In this document: piece after piece, positions 45,838 through 57,302 of the stretch
Position numbering within the stretch: position 1 is the stretch's first letter
Layout: every line of letters begins with the position of its first letter
Assembly (NCBI GenBank): GCA_037367405.1
Contig: JAZKJV010000600.1
Span: 1,178,001-1,242,000, forward strand
Source of the DNA: Ottelia alismoides
Lineage: Eukaryota > Streptophyta > Magnoliopsida > Alismatales > Hydrocharitaceae
DNA length: 64,000 bases
Direction: 5' to 3'
Program-made: the position numbers and the translations under genes
Notes under the pieces: generated by a model
Seen by the model: the letters and a program-made list of their open reading frames with translations, nothing else
What the model was told of the DNA's origin: nothing
Databases searched by the model: none

Positions 45838-47228
45838 GAATCATAGAATAGCTAAATCCTTAGATGATTTACTAATCAGCATCTGATTAATATGATTATT
45901 CATATCATAATCATTGTCATTGTAACCATCATGTCTTGTATAAGGAAAGAGAAGATATAAAACCCCTATAAGAACAACAATAAAAAATTTGCACTTAAGA
46001 TGTAATCAGTCACAAATCAATCCTTTCATCTCCTTACTGTACCATAGTATAAATCCATCATTAAAAACCACTAACTAATTATCCAGCTCATGACTGGAAA
46101 TCTGAACCATACAACCCTTGTACAAATTCTATGAATGGGCTTATTATTCCCACATGTCAATTTTATATAGGTTAAATATCTTCCTCAAAAAAGATGGAAA
46201 GAAGCAATTTTACCTTATTGTCTATAAAATATTTAGAGTCACCTAATCGTAAGAGAGCATTGAACGTTTGTTTTTCCCAGTTTAATGTGTTAATAGTGAA
46301 ATCAAGAAATCTCATATTATTTTTCTGTAGTTGATTGACGTTTACACTTTCCTAATTGGTGATTGACTTTTTCCATATTCCCATCGATTCAACTCATGAT
46401 TTGGCATCATCTGAAAATCAACTAAATTTCCGAGTCTTTGATCACAAATGTTTTGTCATCGAAGAATTGGTGTTTTCAAATCTCCAATTTCATTGAGAAT
46501 CTGTCAACTTTTGAGGACAAGGACAGTGTGATGGTGTTATGGCATTAGGTGCCCTTCCTCCATGCCCAAAAGAACACCAATACTAACAAGCCTGTTTGGT
46601 TGTCAGGGTACACCGAAGTATCCGAGCATACCTCTAACTTCAACATTGCATTCCTGTGTTGAGATTACTTGTATTGATAATACAATTTCTTTGGTATAAT
46701 AATTTTTTAACAATGTTCAAATAAATTTATTAATATAAAAAACATATTACAATCATTTAAAAAGTTAATATAACACATAATTAATATCAAATTACATCAC
46801 AATTATCATTCCAACCCTCCTAACCCTTCAAACAACTACTACTCACAGGTGGATACCCAAACCCAGCCCAACCAAGTAACCAAAACTTCCCCATAATCAC
46901 ATGAAGAATAGCAACTTCTGCTTCTTGGAAGACAATGATCATAAATGGTCTGCATATAAAGAAGGATCCTAAAGAGATCGCAGATTAATGATCTCCCTCA
47001 ATGAATCATAGTTATAATATGTAACGTTAGGAAAAGATTGGAGAAATAAAGGGCATCTCGAACCTTACTCTCAGTTTCCACACCTCACCCTCACCCCAAC
47101 TATGATGATTGATCACCCTCTTACTAATTTAAAACTATTAAAAATAAATGTAAGATGATAGCTTTAATCTTCGAACTTTCTTTTATTCTATAAAATTTAG
47201 ATAATGTTCATATCGTAATCGCTTTTAC
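45838..47228. other. AT-rich DNA, no supported feature
   Basis: I see no gene. 'gcctgtttggttgtcaggg' (46590-46608) and the reverse of 'cccagcccaaccaagta' (46865-46881) are weakly similar and could be ends of a hAT-type MITE. The evidence is too weak to annotate. Confidence 0.5.
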
Positions 47229-47530
47229 GCGAGAAAGAAGGATCACCCTTTGATGCCTGACATATTCATCAATGACCAATAGCGTACAAGTACCGTGAGA
47301 GAAATGTGGGAAGAACACCCATCGGGGTAGCATGTCTTCTCTTCACGTCTGGGCTTCTCGATGCACTGGCTTTGCCTCTGCTAGCCTCAGCACCTTCCTA
47401 GCCTACTCATGTTAAAGTAGAGGTCTACCTCGCTCTTTCAGGAGGAAGGAAGAGTGCGAGCAGTAAGGAGAGCTAAACCCATAGCTTAGGCAGGGTAAGG
47501 GCAGCAAAATCGTCGCATGTTCATCATGTC
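47229..47530 (+). other. Organellar DNA insert with large-subunit rRNA fragment
   Basis: 47271-47330 reads accaatagcgtacaagtacc..gaagaacacccatcgggg. This is the highly conserved 23S/26S rRNA stretch around 'caagtaccgtgagggaaagg' and 'aagaacccccatcgggg', with a few substitutions. The following 200 bp is atypically G/C-rich for this region and unrelated to the surrounding repeats, so it is probably more of the same insert. The variant with 'gcgtacaagtacc' looks closer to plant mitochondrial than plastid rRNA, from memory of the families. It is nonfunctional. Confidence 0.55.
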
Positions 47531-49443
47531 AAAGAAAAATTGGTGTGGCAATATTCCAGTATTTCTTTTTCTTTATATTAAACTTACTTGTAGATTGGTT
47601 TAGGGTACTTGACGCTAATTCATCAACATATATTAATAATTGGCATAAAATTTCATCCAGTAATTTGCTTAAAGCATTCAAACGTATCACATTCCAAACA
47701 CTCTCCATATATCAGAGTAAAGGGCTTTGAAGATCATGAGATCATATATGAAGTGCTCTAAGGACTAACACATGAAGTACAACTAACCTTTAAATAACTT
47801 TATTATTTGATCGCTCTTATAATGAATGAAGGATGGTAAGTTTTATGAATCCATCTAGTATGCAAAATCAAAGTTGATTCCAAAGGACTAGATCTGAGCT
47901 TAGGGTAATAGTATAAAATCAAAGAAAGCATTCTAGTGAAAAGAAGATGAAACACCATCACCTCCAAGTTGCCTGAGAATGCCACTTCCTCAAACTAGAT
48001 GAGACGTAACCAATCAAAGAGGGGAGAACTTGATCACGACATATATGCAGAAGATGTGATACAACCGAGTACACCAATGTAGTCTCTACAACTTCGAAGA
48101 AATGCTAGACTATGGAACTTCTAATACAATATGATGTGACTTCCATGAAGTATAGGGACATAAGATCTAAGTATCGTAAGAAGATATGATACGAGATCGA
48201 GCTTATGAAATGCTAAGGAAAGATCCATCAATATGTTCGAGATCGATGAAAGAACCTAGATGAATGACAAATATACCTTACCCAATTCCAAGAATGTAAA
48301 AACACATTCAAGGTAGTGTAATGCATAAAAGTTGTTGGAACAAAAAAATATAAAAATGTATGTACATAAAAAATCATGCAAAACTATCATGCTTACTTTT
48401 TCATTTCATCGTAAAACTCACCGTTCGTCCTTGTTCTCTCACAAAATCAAGAGTAAAAAACAAGCGACGCCAATAACGAGATCATAAATGTATGTACCTC
48501 ATGGAATCCTATCTCATATCAAAAAGTTCACTAATCAAGCAATAATCAATCTACTAGTACCCATGGATTATCATTTAGAGGGGAAGGAACACTCCATTCT
48601 CATAACTCAATCCATGTAGTACAATAGTAAATGTCTATATGCCCCCTTTTTCAACATTGAATTGGGAGCATTTTAAATATGACCATATGAAGCTACATGA
48701 CCAGCAAGTACTAGATCGAATAATATACATAAATGCATCGTTGAATAAGGGAAACGTGTTTCAGTGTAGCTGCTAAAAATATAGCAAGTTGAAGAAATAA
48801 TGCGTAGAGAAGCATAACTGGATGGGAAATGCTAATCAAGCTAAGAAGGTGGGCTACATGGATCTCATGCTAAGATGAGCGGTTTGGGCATTAGGTAATG
48901 ATCACATAGTTGAAAGCAAGAAAGGGGAGGGATGCACGGGTACTTTGCTTGGTGGTCATTTAAAGAGCTTATGATGCATGAAAAATGCAATGTTATTTAG
49001 AAGTTTTGTTGTTGTTAAAGGGAAGCTTGGGCACCAAGAACACCTAAGAGCTTGAAAGGTAATAGAGAAAATAGAAAATAAAATTAGCACAATTAAATCG
49101 GAGTTGTTAAATATTTAAATAGACTAGCCCATGAATATAAGTTGGCTATACTAACCAATCCAACTAGACCATTCAGGAGATGTTTTGGCCAAGTTTCATC
49201 TTACTCACATAAAATAAGATGTGATAGAGGTCCATTACTCTTTTAGATCTAGTCCATGGCTAACCATCATTGGGTTTAGTAACCCAACACAAGATCTAGA
49301 TAGCTTAGTTAGGGTCCATATATTAAGTGACTTTGTAGGAGAATATATGCACCTTTATTTCTTAACTAAGTTAGTATTGCACATTTTAGTTAATTGAAAT
49401 CATAAATATTGGTAGCTTAGGTTGTTTTAGTATTGCTTAGCAT
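47531..49443. other. AT-rich DNA, no recognised feature
   Basis: There are no credible ORFs, terminal repeats or RNA motifs. Probably decayed repeats. Confidence 0.5.
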
Positions 49444-49779
49444 TGCAAATTTCAGAAATTGTGCATGTACACATGATCAATCAAGCAAGCGTGAAGATAC
49501 ATGGATTTATGAGGTTCACCTGTAACTGGACTACGTTCTTGGACAACGATGATCAGTTTTCACTATATGGTGAAAGAAGAAACTGAAGATGATGATTTAA
49601 AACATTAATCCTATGATCGTAGCAAATATGACTTTCTCTGCAAACTTAAATAGGATTGAAAGCATGTCAACAATAACCACTTTTAATTGAATCCGTTGAG
49701 AAGCTTTGCTAAGTTTTGACATGCCATCGTCCTCCCCTCCTTTGGGCTACTGACAAAAGTCAATGTTGATCAGGTCCAA

Positions 49780-50200
49780 GCAATGCATGAACTTAAACCC
49801 AAGAACCGTTGCCCCTGCATGTCCTACATCGTCTTATGCTTGTTGCCTTTCATGATAATCACCCCAACTTTGTCCACCTACAAAACTGCACCTTCAACAT
49901 TGTACCTATATCCATTAGAATCAAAGGTTTCTATGGATATGTCGTTCTTTTCCAAATTAGGAATCTATCATCGTTCTCATGACTCCATCATGCATCTTGA
50001 TCTTTAGAAAGCTAATTCCTACAATCTTGTGTACTGCATCTTTCCTCGTGATGGCATTTCCACAATCTATCTTCTCATAGGTATAGAACCAATCTCTGTT
50101 CGGAGTCATAAGGTAAGAACAATCTGAATCAAGAATCCATGTATTGTCGGTTACCTTCTGATCTGTAATGAGGACCAAATAATCTTTAGAATCCTTGCTT
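49780..50200 (-). pseudogene. Copia protease and pre-integrase fragment
   Basis: The frame 49957-50178 reads 'TWILDSDCSYLMTPNRDWFYTYEKIDCG', a copia protease with DSD in place of the catalytic DSG. After a stop, a shifted frame to about 49785 keeps pre-integrase residues ('LDSNGYRY..', 'GATVLG'). The homology then ends just before the purine tract and LTR, marking the internal deletion. Confidence 0.8.
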
Positions 50201-50288
50201 CAAGTCACTACAACAATTGCGGCCTTCTTCAGGAAATATTTCTTACAATATCTAGGTTCCTTGCAGTAATTGTAGGTATCCGTAGAAT

Positions 50289-50760
50289 TTAGATTCTTCT
50301 AATTGAGCTTCTTTCTTTGTATAGCCTGAACCTGCAAGACTGTTTTTCATGAGTCAAAACCAAAACTGTGTTGTAAGAGTCCTTTCTTGAAGATACATGT
50401 TGAAGTTCATGTGTATGTAGACTTGCATGAACTTTCTCTAGAGTTATCTCTTCTCTTTCCATAAGAAATGATTGAATAAAATTATCATACGGTAGGGGAA
50501 GAGAAAGCAACAAAATTAAAGCAACATCCTCATCTTTAGTTTTAACATCTATGTTTCTGAAATTCATCAAAAATGTATCTAAGTAGTCTAAATGTTCTTT
50601 AAGACATGTACCTTCCCCCACATGGAAAGGGAATAAACGTTTATTTACAACAACTTGTTGCTCAGAGACTTCACGTATAGACTTTCGAGTCGCAACCACA
50701 GTTTATGTAATCCTCATTGGTGACCTCCAATATAATCTCATCTGTCAAATAAAACATGAT
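50289..50760 (-). pseudogene. Copia gag fragment
   Basis: The frame 50289-50699 reads 'CLKEHLDYLDTFLMNFRNIDVKTKDEDVALILLLSLPLPYDNFIQSFLMEREEITLEKVHASLHTHELQ', the UBN2-type Gag core of copia elements (LLSLPxSY..). The expected zinc knuckle after it (50210-50290) is degraded, and a stop ends the frame. Confidence 0.82.
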
Positions 50761-51415
50761 CGTCGAGTGTCTTTCTCTTCCTACACCATTAAGTTTGAGG
50801 GTTCGAGTGCTTTCACCCTCTCTTAGTCCAACGATGCCTGGATGCCTTGCTGGTTCAGAATGGCATGCATCTTAATCTTCCATAAACTAAATCCAATTCC
50901 TCCATGTGAACTTCTTAATATTTAGAGTGATGTCATCTTGTTTGATAATCTAGATAGAACCCGATGTTCTGATACCAGTTTGTTGTGAATCATGAAAATA
51001 AAACATACACAAACGATCAATGAGGCAAGCACAAAAACACATATATTTATTGGATTCACATGTAATTGAGCTACATTCTTGGGTAGTGATAATCAATTTC
51101 CACTATGTGGAAAAAAGGAGGTATTGAGGTTACTCAAAAATTGCCTTATTTAGGTTTATATATAGTACCTCTTTGATACAAATACACCCTAAAACAAATA
51201 GGATTTCAAATCTTAAAACTAACACGACTTTGAATTGCAAACCAAATAGATGTTTGTTTGCATGCTTAAATAGGATTCTATGCATATCGAGAGTTGCGTT
51301 ATAATGTTTTTTATTCTATAGTTTACTATGTTAAGGTCTTAGATTAGGTGGGTCGTGTTCTAAGCAAGAGTTAAGATTTGTAAATGATAAGATGGAATGG
51401 AGCAAAGTTAAGGGG

Positions 51416-51985
51416 TGAATTTAACATTCCAAACTTAGTCATATATCTAATATTCACACAATATGAGTGTAAGTTATAGGAATGTGGGATTTACTACTTG
51501 ACAACTTGAGCGTCTAAAGGTTGTTATCAGGCTCAATTAGTCTTTTTTAATAAGTTGTCAAGGTAAGTCTTCCTCCATAATATCTAAGGTCTAGGCCCAA
51601 GACATTACAAATGGATTAGAGTGGGTTCCCTGTAATAGTGGAAAGAACTACCCAAGAGGGGATCTCCACCTACAAAGATGTATGAAGAAAATGCTATTTG
51701 GAGTACACAACCAAATCATTGTTATTGGAAATACTTGTGTATTATTTCACAATGAGCACATTAGAAATAGAAATGAAGGAGGCTGTAACACCACGAGAAT
51801 AATCGCACATCTAATACTCACAAAGTGAGAGAGTGTGTTATAAAAGTGGGGAATTAGTACTTAATAACTTGGTTTAAAGCATTTTGGGTGATTGTAATGA
51901 ACAAATCTAGTTAAGGTCCAATTCTACAAGTTGTCAGGATCAGTCTTCGTAGATGACGGTTTGGATCTATGCTCGAGATGTTACA
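51416..51985 (+). mobile_element. TRIM (miniature LTR retrotransposon), second copy
   Basis: LTRs at 51416-51609 and 51784-51985 share 'acatctaatattcaca..atgagtgt', 'agttata', 'gtgggatttactacttgacaacttg' and 'gttgtcaagg..agtcttc'. The ends are TG.. and ..ttaca. A 174-bp interior starts with a PBS-like atggattagagtggg (degenerate TGGTATCAGAG) and ends with the purine tract aatgaaggaggc (51772-51783). The 5-bp flanks (agggg/gtggg) match only partly. There is no coding capacity. It is the same family as 45378-45837, in opposite orientation. Confidence 0.75.
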
Positions 51986-52879
51986 GTGGGATCCATTGCT
52001 CCAAATTTTCACAGGCACATTTCGGTTGAATCATGTATTAACCATGGTTACTGTCACATGGGTGACTAACTTAGGTTATGTTTGGATCCTGACCAGAGTT
52101 TGAGTTGAGAATTTTGGTTTATATGGTTGACTCCCTTAGTGCTGAGGAATAGTTGACTTTGATCTAAATGTGATTTCTCGTCACCTTTTTAGATTTTTGA
52201 TATGGGAGCTCTTCTTGACTCATTTAAGTTACTAACTTATTTAAGTTGTAATGTAGAAAAGTGTCCATAACATATGTGAATAAACTATAGTCCTCATAAG
52301 ACTAAATGTACACATGTTAAGTTCAGTTTTCGTATAATTATCGATGTTATATATTCTTAAAAGTCAAAAATACACCATGTACATATTTACACATTTTATT
52401 CACATTTTAATTGGAATGGATATGCTAAAGTTACCATATATGGCACTGAATAATTTGAATATTTCTTGCAATATCTTCCTATGTGTACAGTATACAATTT
52501 TACGGTTGTGGCACCACTGTTTAATCTATTCCGTCCATTGATGTTAATGGTGTTAGTTACGTGTCGAAATGTTTATATAACTTACATGAAAGAAATAAAA
52601 TAAGGAAAAAAAATACCGTAACAGCATCTCTCCCAAAAAAACGTGAGCAGCATTCCCAACTTGGGACCCCAACTAGTCCTTTTTCGTTGTCATATTTTCC
52701 ACGCATAATTAATTACATGTGCCTACGACTATCCTTTCTTTAGTAACCGGTGTCTACACAACATTTATTATTTCTGTTTGTATTACTATAACTATAAATT
52801 ATTGCCCGCGCTAGGCTGCGTGACAGAATAAAATAGTATACTTAAAATAAATATAATTTTGTTTGGAAAAATGTTGACA
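51986..52879. other. No recognised feature
   Basis: AT-rich sequence without supported genes or repeats. Confidence 0.5.
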
Positions 52880-53386
52880 TATTTCTATGGATCTAGTATC
52901 AAGTTTGTTGAGAAATATTTACAGGGTTATAAGAGCTTTAGAGGCAGGGTCTCTTCGGTTTGAGTCCTCCCTTTGAAAAGAGGTATGAGAGATTTTGGCC
53001 GCTATATCGGCCAGATTAACGCCAAAGTTAGGAGCTGGAGAAGGTTTCAAATTCTGGAGGGATAAATGGTTGGGAAAAGGCTCGTTGGAGCTGCTCTTCC
53101 CGAGTCTCTTTGATTTGACAACATCGAAGGACGTCACCTTGAAGGAGCTGGCACTTTCTGGGGAGTGGAGACTGAATTTCGCTGCTGGTCTTTCGGCTAG
53201 AAGACATAAGGATTTAGAAAGATTAAGGGATATGATTCCCTATCCAGATAATTTTCTGCAGAGCATGGATCATTTTATTTGGACGGGCTCTAAATTTTCT
53301 ATCAAGCTGCTACACAGAGAACTGAGAAATGTTGGCGAAGGTCGAGATCAGGACATGTGCAAGGATGAGAAGATTATCTGAGCATG
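52880..53386 (+). pseudogene. LINE (L1-type) ORF2 C-terminal fragment
   Basis: The frame 52995-53381, with a decayed upstream extension, reads 'LGAGEGFKFWRDKWLGKGSLELLFPSLFDLTTSKDVTLKEL..WRLNFAAGL', the FWxDxWxG..L..FPxLF..S..K..TV signature found downstream of RT in plant LINE ORF2 proteins, just before the zf-RVT cysteine motif. Only about 150 codons remain. The fragment is cut by the gypsy LTR at 53387, so zf-RVT and the poly(A) tail are missing. Confidence 0.75.
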
Positions 53387-56300
53387 TGATTAATGCAAAA
53401 TTGAGTGCGGTTATATTGACTCACAAGACGAGTCAACAGTCGGTGTTTGACCACACAAAATCCTGTATTTAATCAACAATTAACCCACACTAAAAATCAA
53501 CAATTAGAAATAAATGTGGAGTTAAAATTTATTTTTAACTCTGCACAAATGATGTATATGGGCAAGTATGCAGAGAGTTCGAACACAGGGAGCAAGCAGT
53601 GTAGTCCTAGCAAGAGCTAAGTGTGTGAGGGTGTGAGTGTCTACACTAAGCAAGCAAGCAAATAAATTTTTGTGGGTTTTTAAATTTTTAATTTTTTTTA
53701 TTTAATTTTTAATTTTGTATTTTAATTTTTGATTTTCTGATTTTTATATTTTATATTTTATATTTTTGTATTTTCTTTTTTCAATATTGGAAACTAAAGG
53801 AAATATAATACAAGGCAAAGTAAAATATTTATAAAAATGCACAAAAATACTCAAAAATTCAGAAAATAAATGTTTTTGGTATTTTTAGGGTTTTTTACTG
53901 TTTTTGAGATTTTTGGGGATTTTTCAAGATGTTTTTGGTATTTTTAAAAGCTGAAATAAGACAGAACAGTGCAAAATAGGCTGGTTGTGATAAAAATGGG
54001 ATTCAAAAATAGAAACCAGTAGCAAAAATATTTCACACTATTTTTCTAATAAAAAGAACAAGATAAGGAAGAAACAGAAGCTGAGTTTGCAATTTTTAGG
54101 TTTTTCTACTATTTTATATATTTTTTTGAAGTTTTTGAGTGTTTTTTAATTTTTTTAGTGTTTTTCTTTTGAGATTTTTAATGATTTTTGGACTGACACT
54201 AAAGTAGCATAAAATAGACACTAGGTGAATTTTTTGGAATTTTTAGAGGTGTTTTGATATTTTTTTTGGTATTTTCTAAGCTAGACAGTGCACAAAATAG
54301 GTGTTTTTGATTTTTAATAAATACAAAATTAAAGTAAAATCAAAAACTAAAATATGGGCGTTAAAGTACACCTATCCAGAAACCTAATCCTATTTTTGTG
54401 AGATTTTTGGGGTTAAAATGATATTTTAAACAATTAAAACAAGGGTCCCAACATTAAACAGTACTGGCAAGGGCATAAATGCAATTTAAGAAACATCCAG
54501 GGACAACAATGCAATTTTCCACAAAAATATACCCGTTATATTTAACTTCTGGGATCAAAACGTAAATACAAGACCCGACTGGGCACGCCTACAAATTACC
54601 CACCAGGGCGCGTGACTTGCACGCGCCTGGGAGGGACTGAAACGCAATTTCACAAAAGTTTGGGGGTTAACATGCAAAATACCCAGAAATATTACACGTG
54701 CTCTGAAAGTTTTAGGGCTAAAACGAAATAAACAAAAGACCAAGGATACCTCTGCAAAATGCCCACACCTCACGTGAACTGGTCACGTGAGGTGACGTGG
54801 CGAGGGACCTAACTGCAAATAAAGAAAACCTAGGGGTCTCCTTGCAAATTTTACAAAATATTTAAACTACAGACGAAAGTTTATAGACTAATAAATAAAT
54901 ACAAAAATCGCGAGGGTTGGGATGCAAAATACCCTCGCTCCGGGGCTCTGATGAGGACGCGTGGCACACATCCAACGGCTAGGACGACGGGAGACGATCC
55001 AACGGCTGGGCGCGCTTCACTTATCCACGTGGCAAGCTCTGGACGGCCGATGACGCTTCAAGGATCAGCGGCCGAGATTAGATCCTCCTGAGGTGATCTG
55101 ACGGTCGAGGCCGAGGAAGATCCAACGGCCGCTGCTCAATCTGGAGCTCCTCCTCGATCGGACGGCTGGGAAGAGGGTTGCAAGAACTGGGAAGAACGCC
55201 GGCGAAGGCGAGCTTCCCCGACCTCAATCTCCCTCCGCCGGTGACGAATGTGCTTCAAAATGACCGTGGAGGCTCCTGGGACGGTCCTCTATCTCCTGGG
55301 GGCGTTCAAAATCCACGGGGAAGCCCGTGGTGCTCTCGGGCAGCGGGCGGAGCTGGGAGGCTGCTGCTGCTCCGGCGAGCTCCAAAACTCGCCTCCAGGC
55401 GCTCGTGAAGTGGCTTGGACCTGCAAACAAAGTCAAGGGGTCCAGGGCAAAATGCCTGGACCCTCGAATGCCCTTGGGGATGGTCGAATCGAAATGGAGA
55501 TGCACGGCCGGAGGTGCGCTCCGGCCAAGGTGCTTGATTGAGCGATTTAAGCGATGGATCTTGGAATTTTTTTGGGGGTTTTTAAAGCCTAAGCTACCAG
55601 GAAGAAAATGCAATAAAGAAAAACACGGGTGGAGGCCCTCGATGGCCGGAGCCAGAGGAAAAAGGGGTACCTCGACGCCGGCACTTGGCGGAGGTGGTGG
55701 AGGCTCCCTCGACCTCAGACGCCCTGGCTGAAAGGCTCGCGGCGAAGCTGTCACCTCCGGCGAGCGATTGGAGCACAAGAGAGGCGGAGAGGGGTGGACC
55801 AAGGGGGCTCAAAATTTGATTTGAAAATGGAGGGGCGGTTTTATTTGGTTGACTCAGTGGCTGAGAAGCTCCAAAGATCGAGATTTCTGGGGTGATTCAG
55901 CGATCCACGCCCCCATGTAATCACTTGGCGGGATAGAGGGATGGACGAGGAGGGATTTTGCAGAAGGAATCAAATCGAAATGGTGCAAGTCCGCTCCTCG
56001 AAAAAATGGAGAAGTTGGGTCAAAGATAGGGCTGTCAGAGGGTACAGGGTGGTAGGCCACCTAGTTGACCGAGGTCAACTAGGGTTTGCACCTGGTTGGT
56101 CCACGTGGACAAACCAGGAAAAACCCTGTAAAAATCATTTATTAATTCAATTAAAAATAGTAAATGGCCGAATTAAATAAAAGTTATAAAATAAAAAATG
56201 TTCAAAATTTTATGTAGTATTTTATTCTGATTTTTATTTATTTTTATGACATATATTTTTACAAGTCACCTTTGTAACCCTATATAGGTATAATACCTAT

Positions 56301-57276
56301 GTTCTTTTGATATTTTATTTTATTTTATGTATTTTTAATCTTATTATTTTTATTTAGTATTTTATAAAATTATAACATACTTTTATATGCATAAGTATAT
56401 TTTTATTTTATTTTTATGAGATGTTTTGTATATTTAATAAAATACAAATGTATTCTATACAGGTATAAGTATATACAGTATACCTATGTATTGAATATTT
56501 ACAATTATTTTATTTTCTATTTTCCTTTACATTTTATTTCAATTTTAACGCACATATATAGTATAAGTAATATTTACAAAATTATAAAAATATGAAAATG
56601 AATAAATAATGAATAAAGAATAAATTGAATATTTTATTCAGTACAAGTGTACAATAAGGGTCCAAAAGTCAACTTTTAGACCGTAGCTCCGCCAAATGCG
56701 AAACCACCACCATTGGATAGATTATTTTATTCTATATACAATTAAAGGTGAGTACACTGCATTTGGAGTTGTCGTTTGTGAGATACGGGTCTGGGAAGTT
56801 GGGCTTTTGGATTCTTATTCAGACCATATCTTTTTATCTGTACCTTCTTTTTCTGTGAAATCAATTTTGTCCTTTTCTTTATGAAATTATCTACAACTTT
56901 CATGTACAAGGTTTCTTTATTTGATGTACAAAAAGTGGAACCAAAAATAGGTCCAAAAATAAATAAAGAATGAATAAAAGTATAGGTATTTTTGCTGTGA
57001 TTCTGACCTTATCTCCCCCTACTTTATTCCTTGTCGACCTATTCATCACGATGCCTAGGTCTCGGGGATTTTAGGTCATAAAATATTTACAATATTTTAT
57101 TCTTTTTCTTTTCTTTATTTATTCTATAATTTTGGCCTTAATTACAGTGTTTTGTATACTATTGAAATGCATATGCATGGATGCTAAGATGATGGTTTTA
57201 ATGCTATTTACAGGCATTTGCTAGGGTTTTCGGTGCCAAAATGATAGAATAAAGATGATGAAATGTGGATTCATCA
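53387..57276 (-). repeat. Gypsy LTR copy L (3890 bp)
   Basis: It runs from TGATTAATGC (53387) to ..GGATTCATCA (57276) and is nearly identical to copy R (about a dozen differences by eye, roughly 99.6%). In element orientation it starts TGATGAATCC and ends ATTAATCA. It has the same layout as the plus-strand LTRs in reverse: a T-rich zone, 'aggggcataaatgcaatt' phrases, and a G/C block (54940-55860) with ATCCAACGGC motifs and the covarying hairpin (55438-55463), then AT-rich sequence. A 192-codon minus-strand ORF (55224-55802) lies in the G/C block and is probably not coding. Confidence 0.92.
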
Positions 57277-57302
57277 TCCCCCTATACTTTACCTTTGCTA
57301 GT
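57277..57302 (-). other. 26-bp PPT-adjacent internal remnant between two LTRs
   Basis: tccccctatactttacctt + tgctagt is identical to the sequence right of LTR copy R (61194-61219). So only the last 26 bp of an internal region (PPT side) separates the LTRs. It ends exactly where the next LTR begins. Confidence 0.9.

Larger units (their letters stand above)
49444..51300 (-). mobile_element. Internally deleted Ty1/copia element
   Basis: Two diverged LTRs of about 0.3 kb lie at 49444-49726 and 50981-about 51300. Both share 'gatcaat..gcaagc', 'ggattcacatgtaa-tgagctac', 'ttcttggg..cgat' and 'cttaaataggatt'. They flank 1.25 kb of internal DNA. The PBS (tRNA-iMet type, minus-strand TGGTATCAGAAC) is at 50966-50977 and a purine tract (minus strand AAAGGAGGGGAGGACGA) is at 49727-49743. 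Only gag, protease and the start of the integrase N-region remain. Core integrase, RT and RNase H are absent although both priming sites are kept. Confidence 0.78.

Noticed and set aside
46585..46885. Possible hAT-type MITE (gcctgtttggttg.. ends)
   Set aside because: The inverted termini match only about 8-10 bases with mismatches, and no 8-bp target duplication was found.
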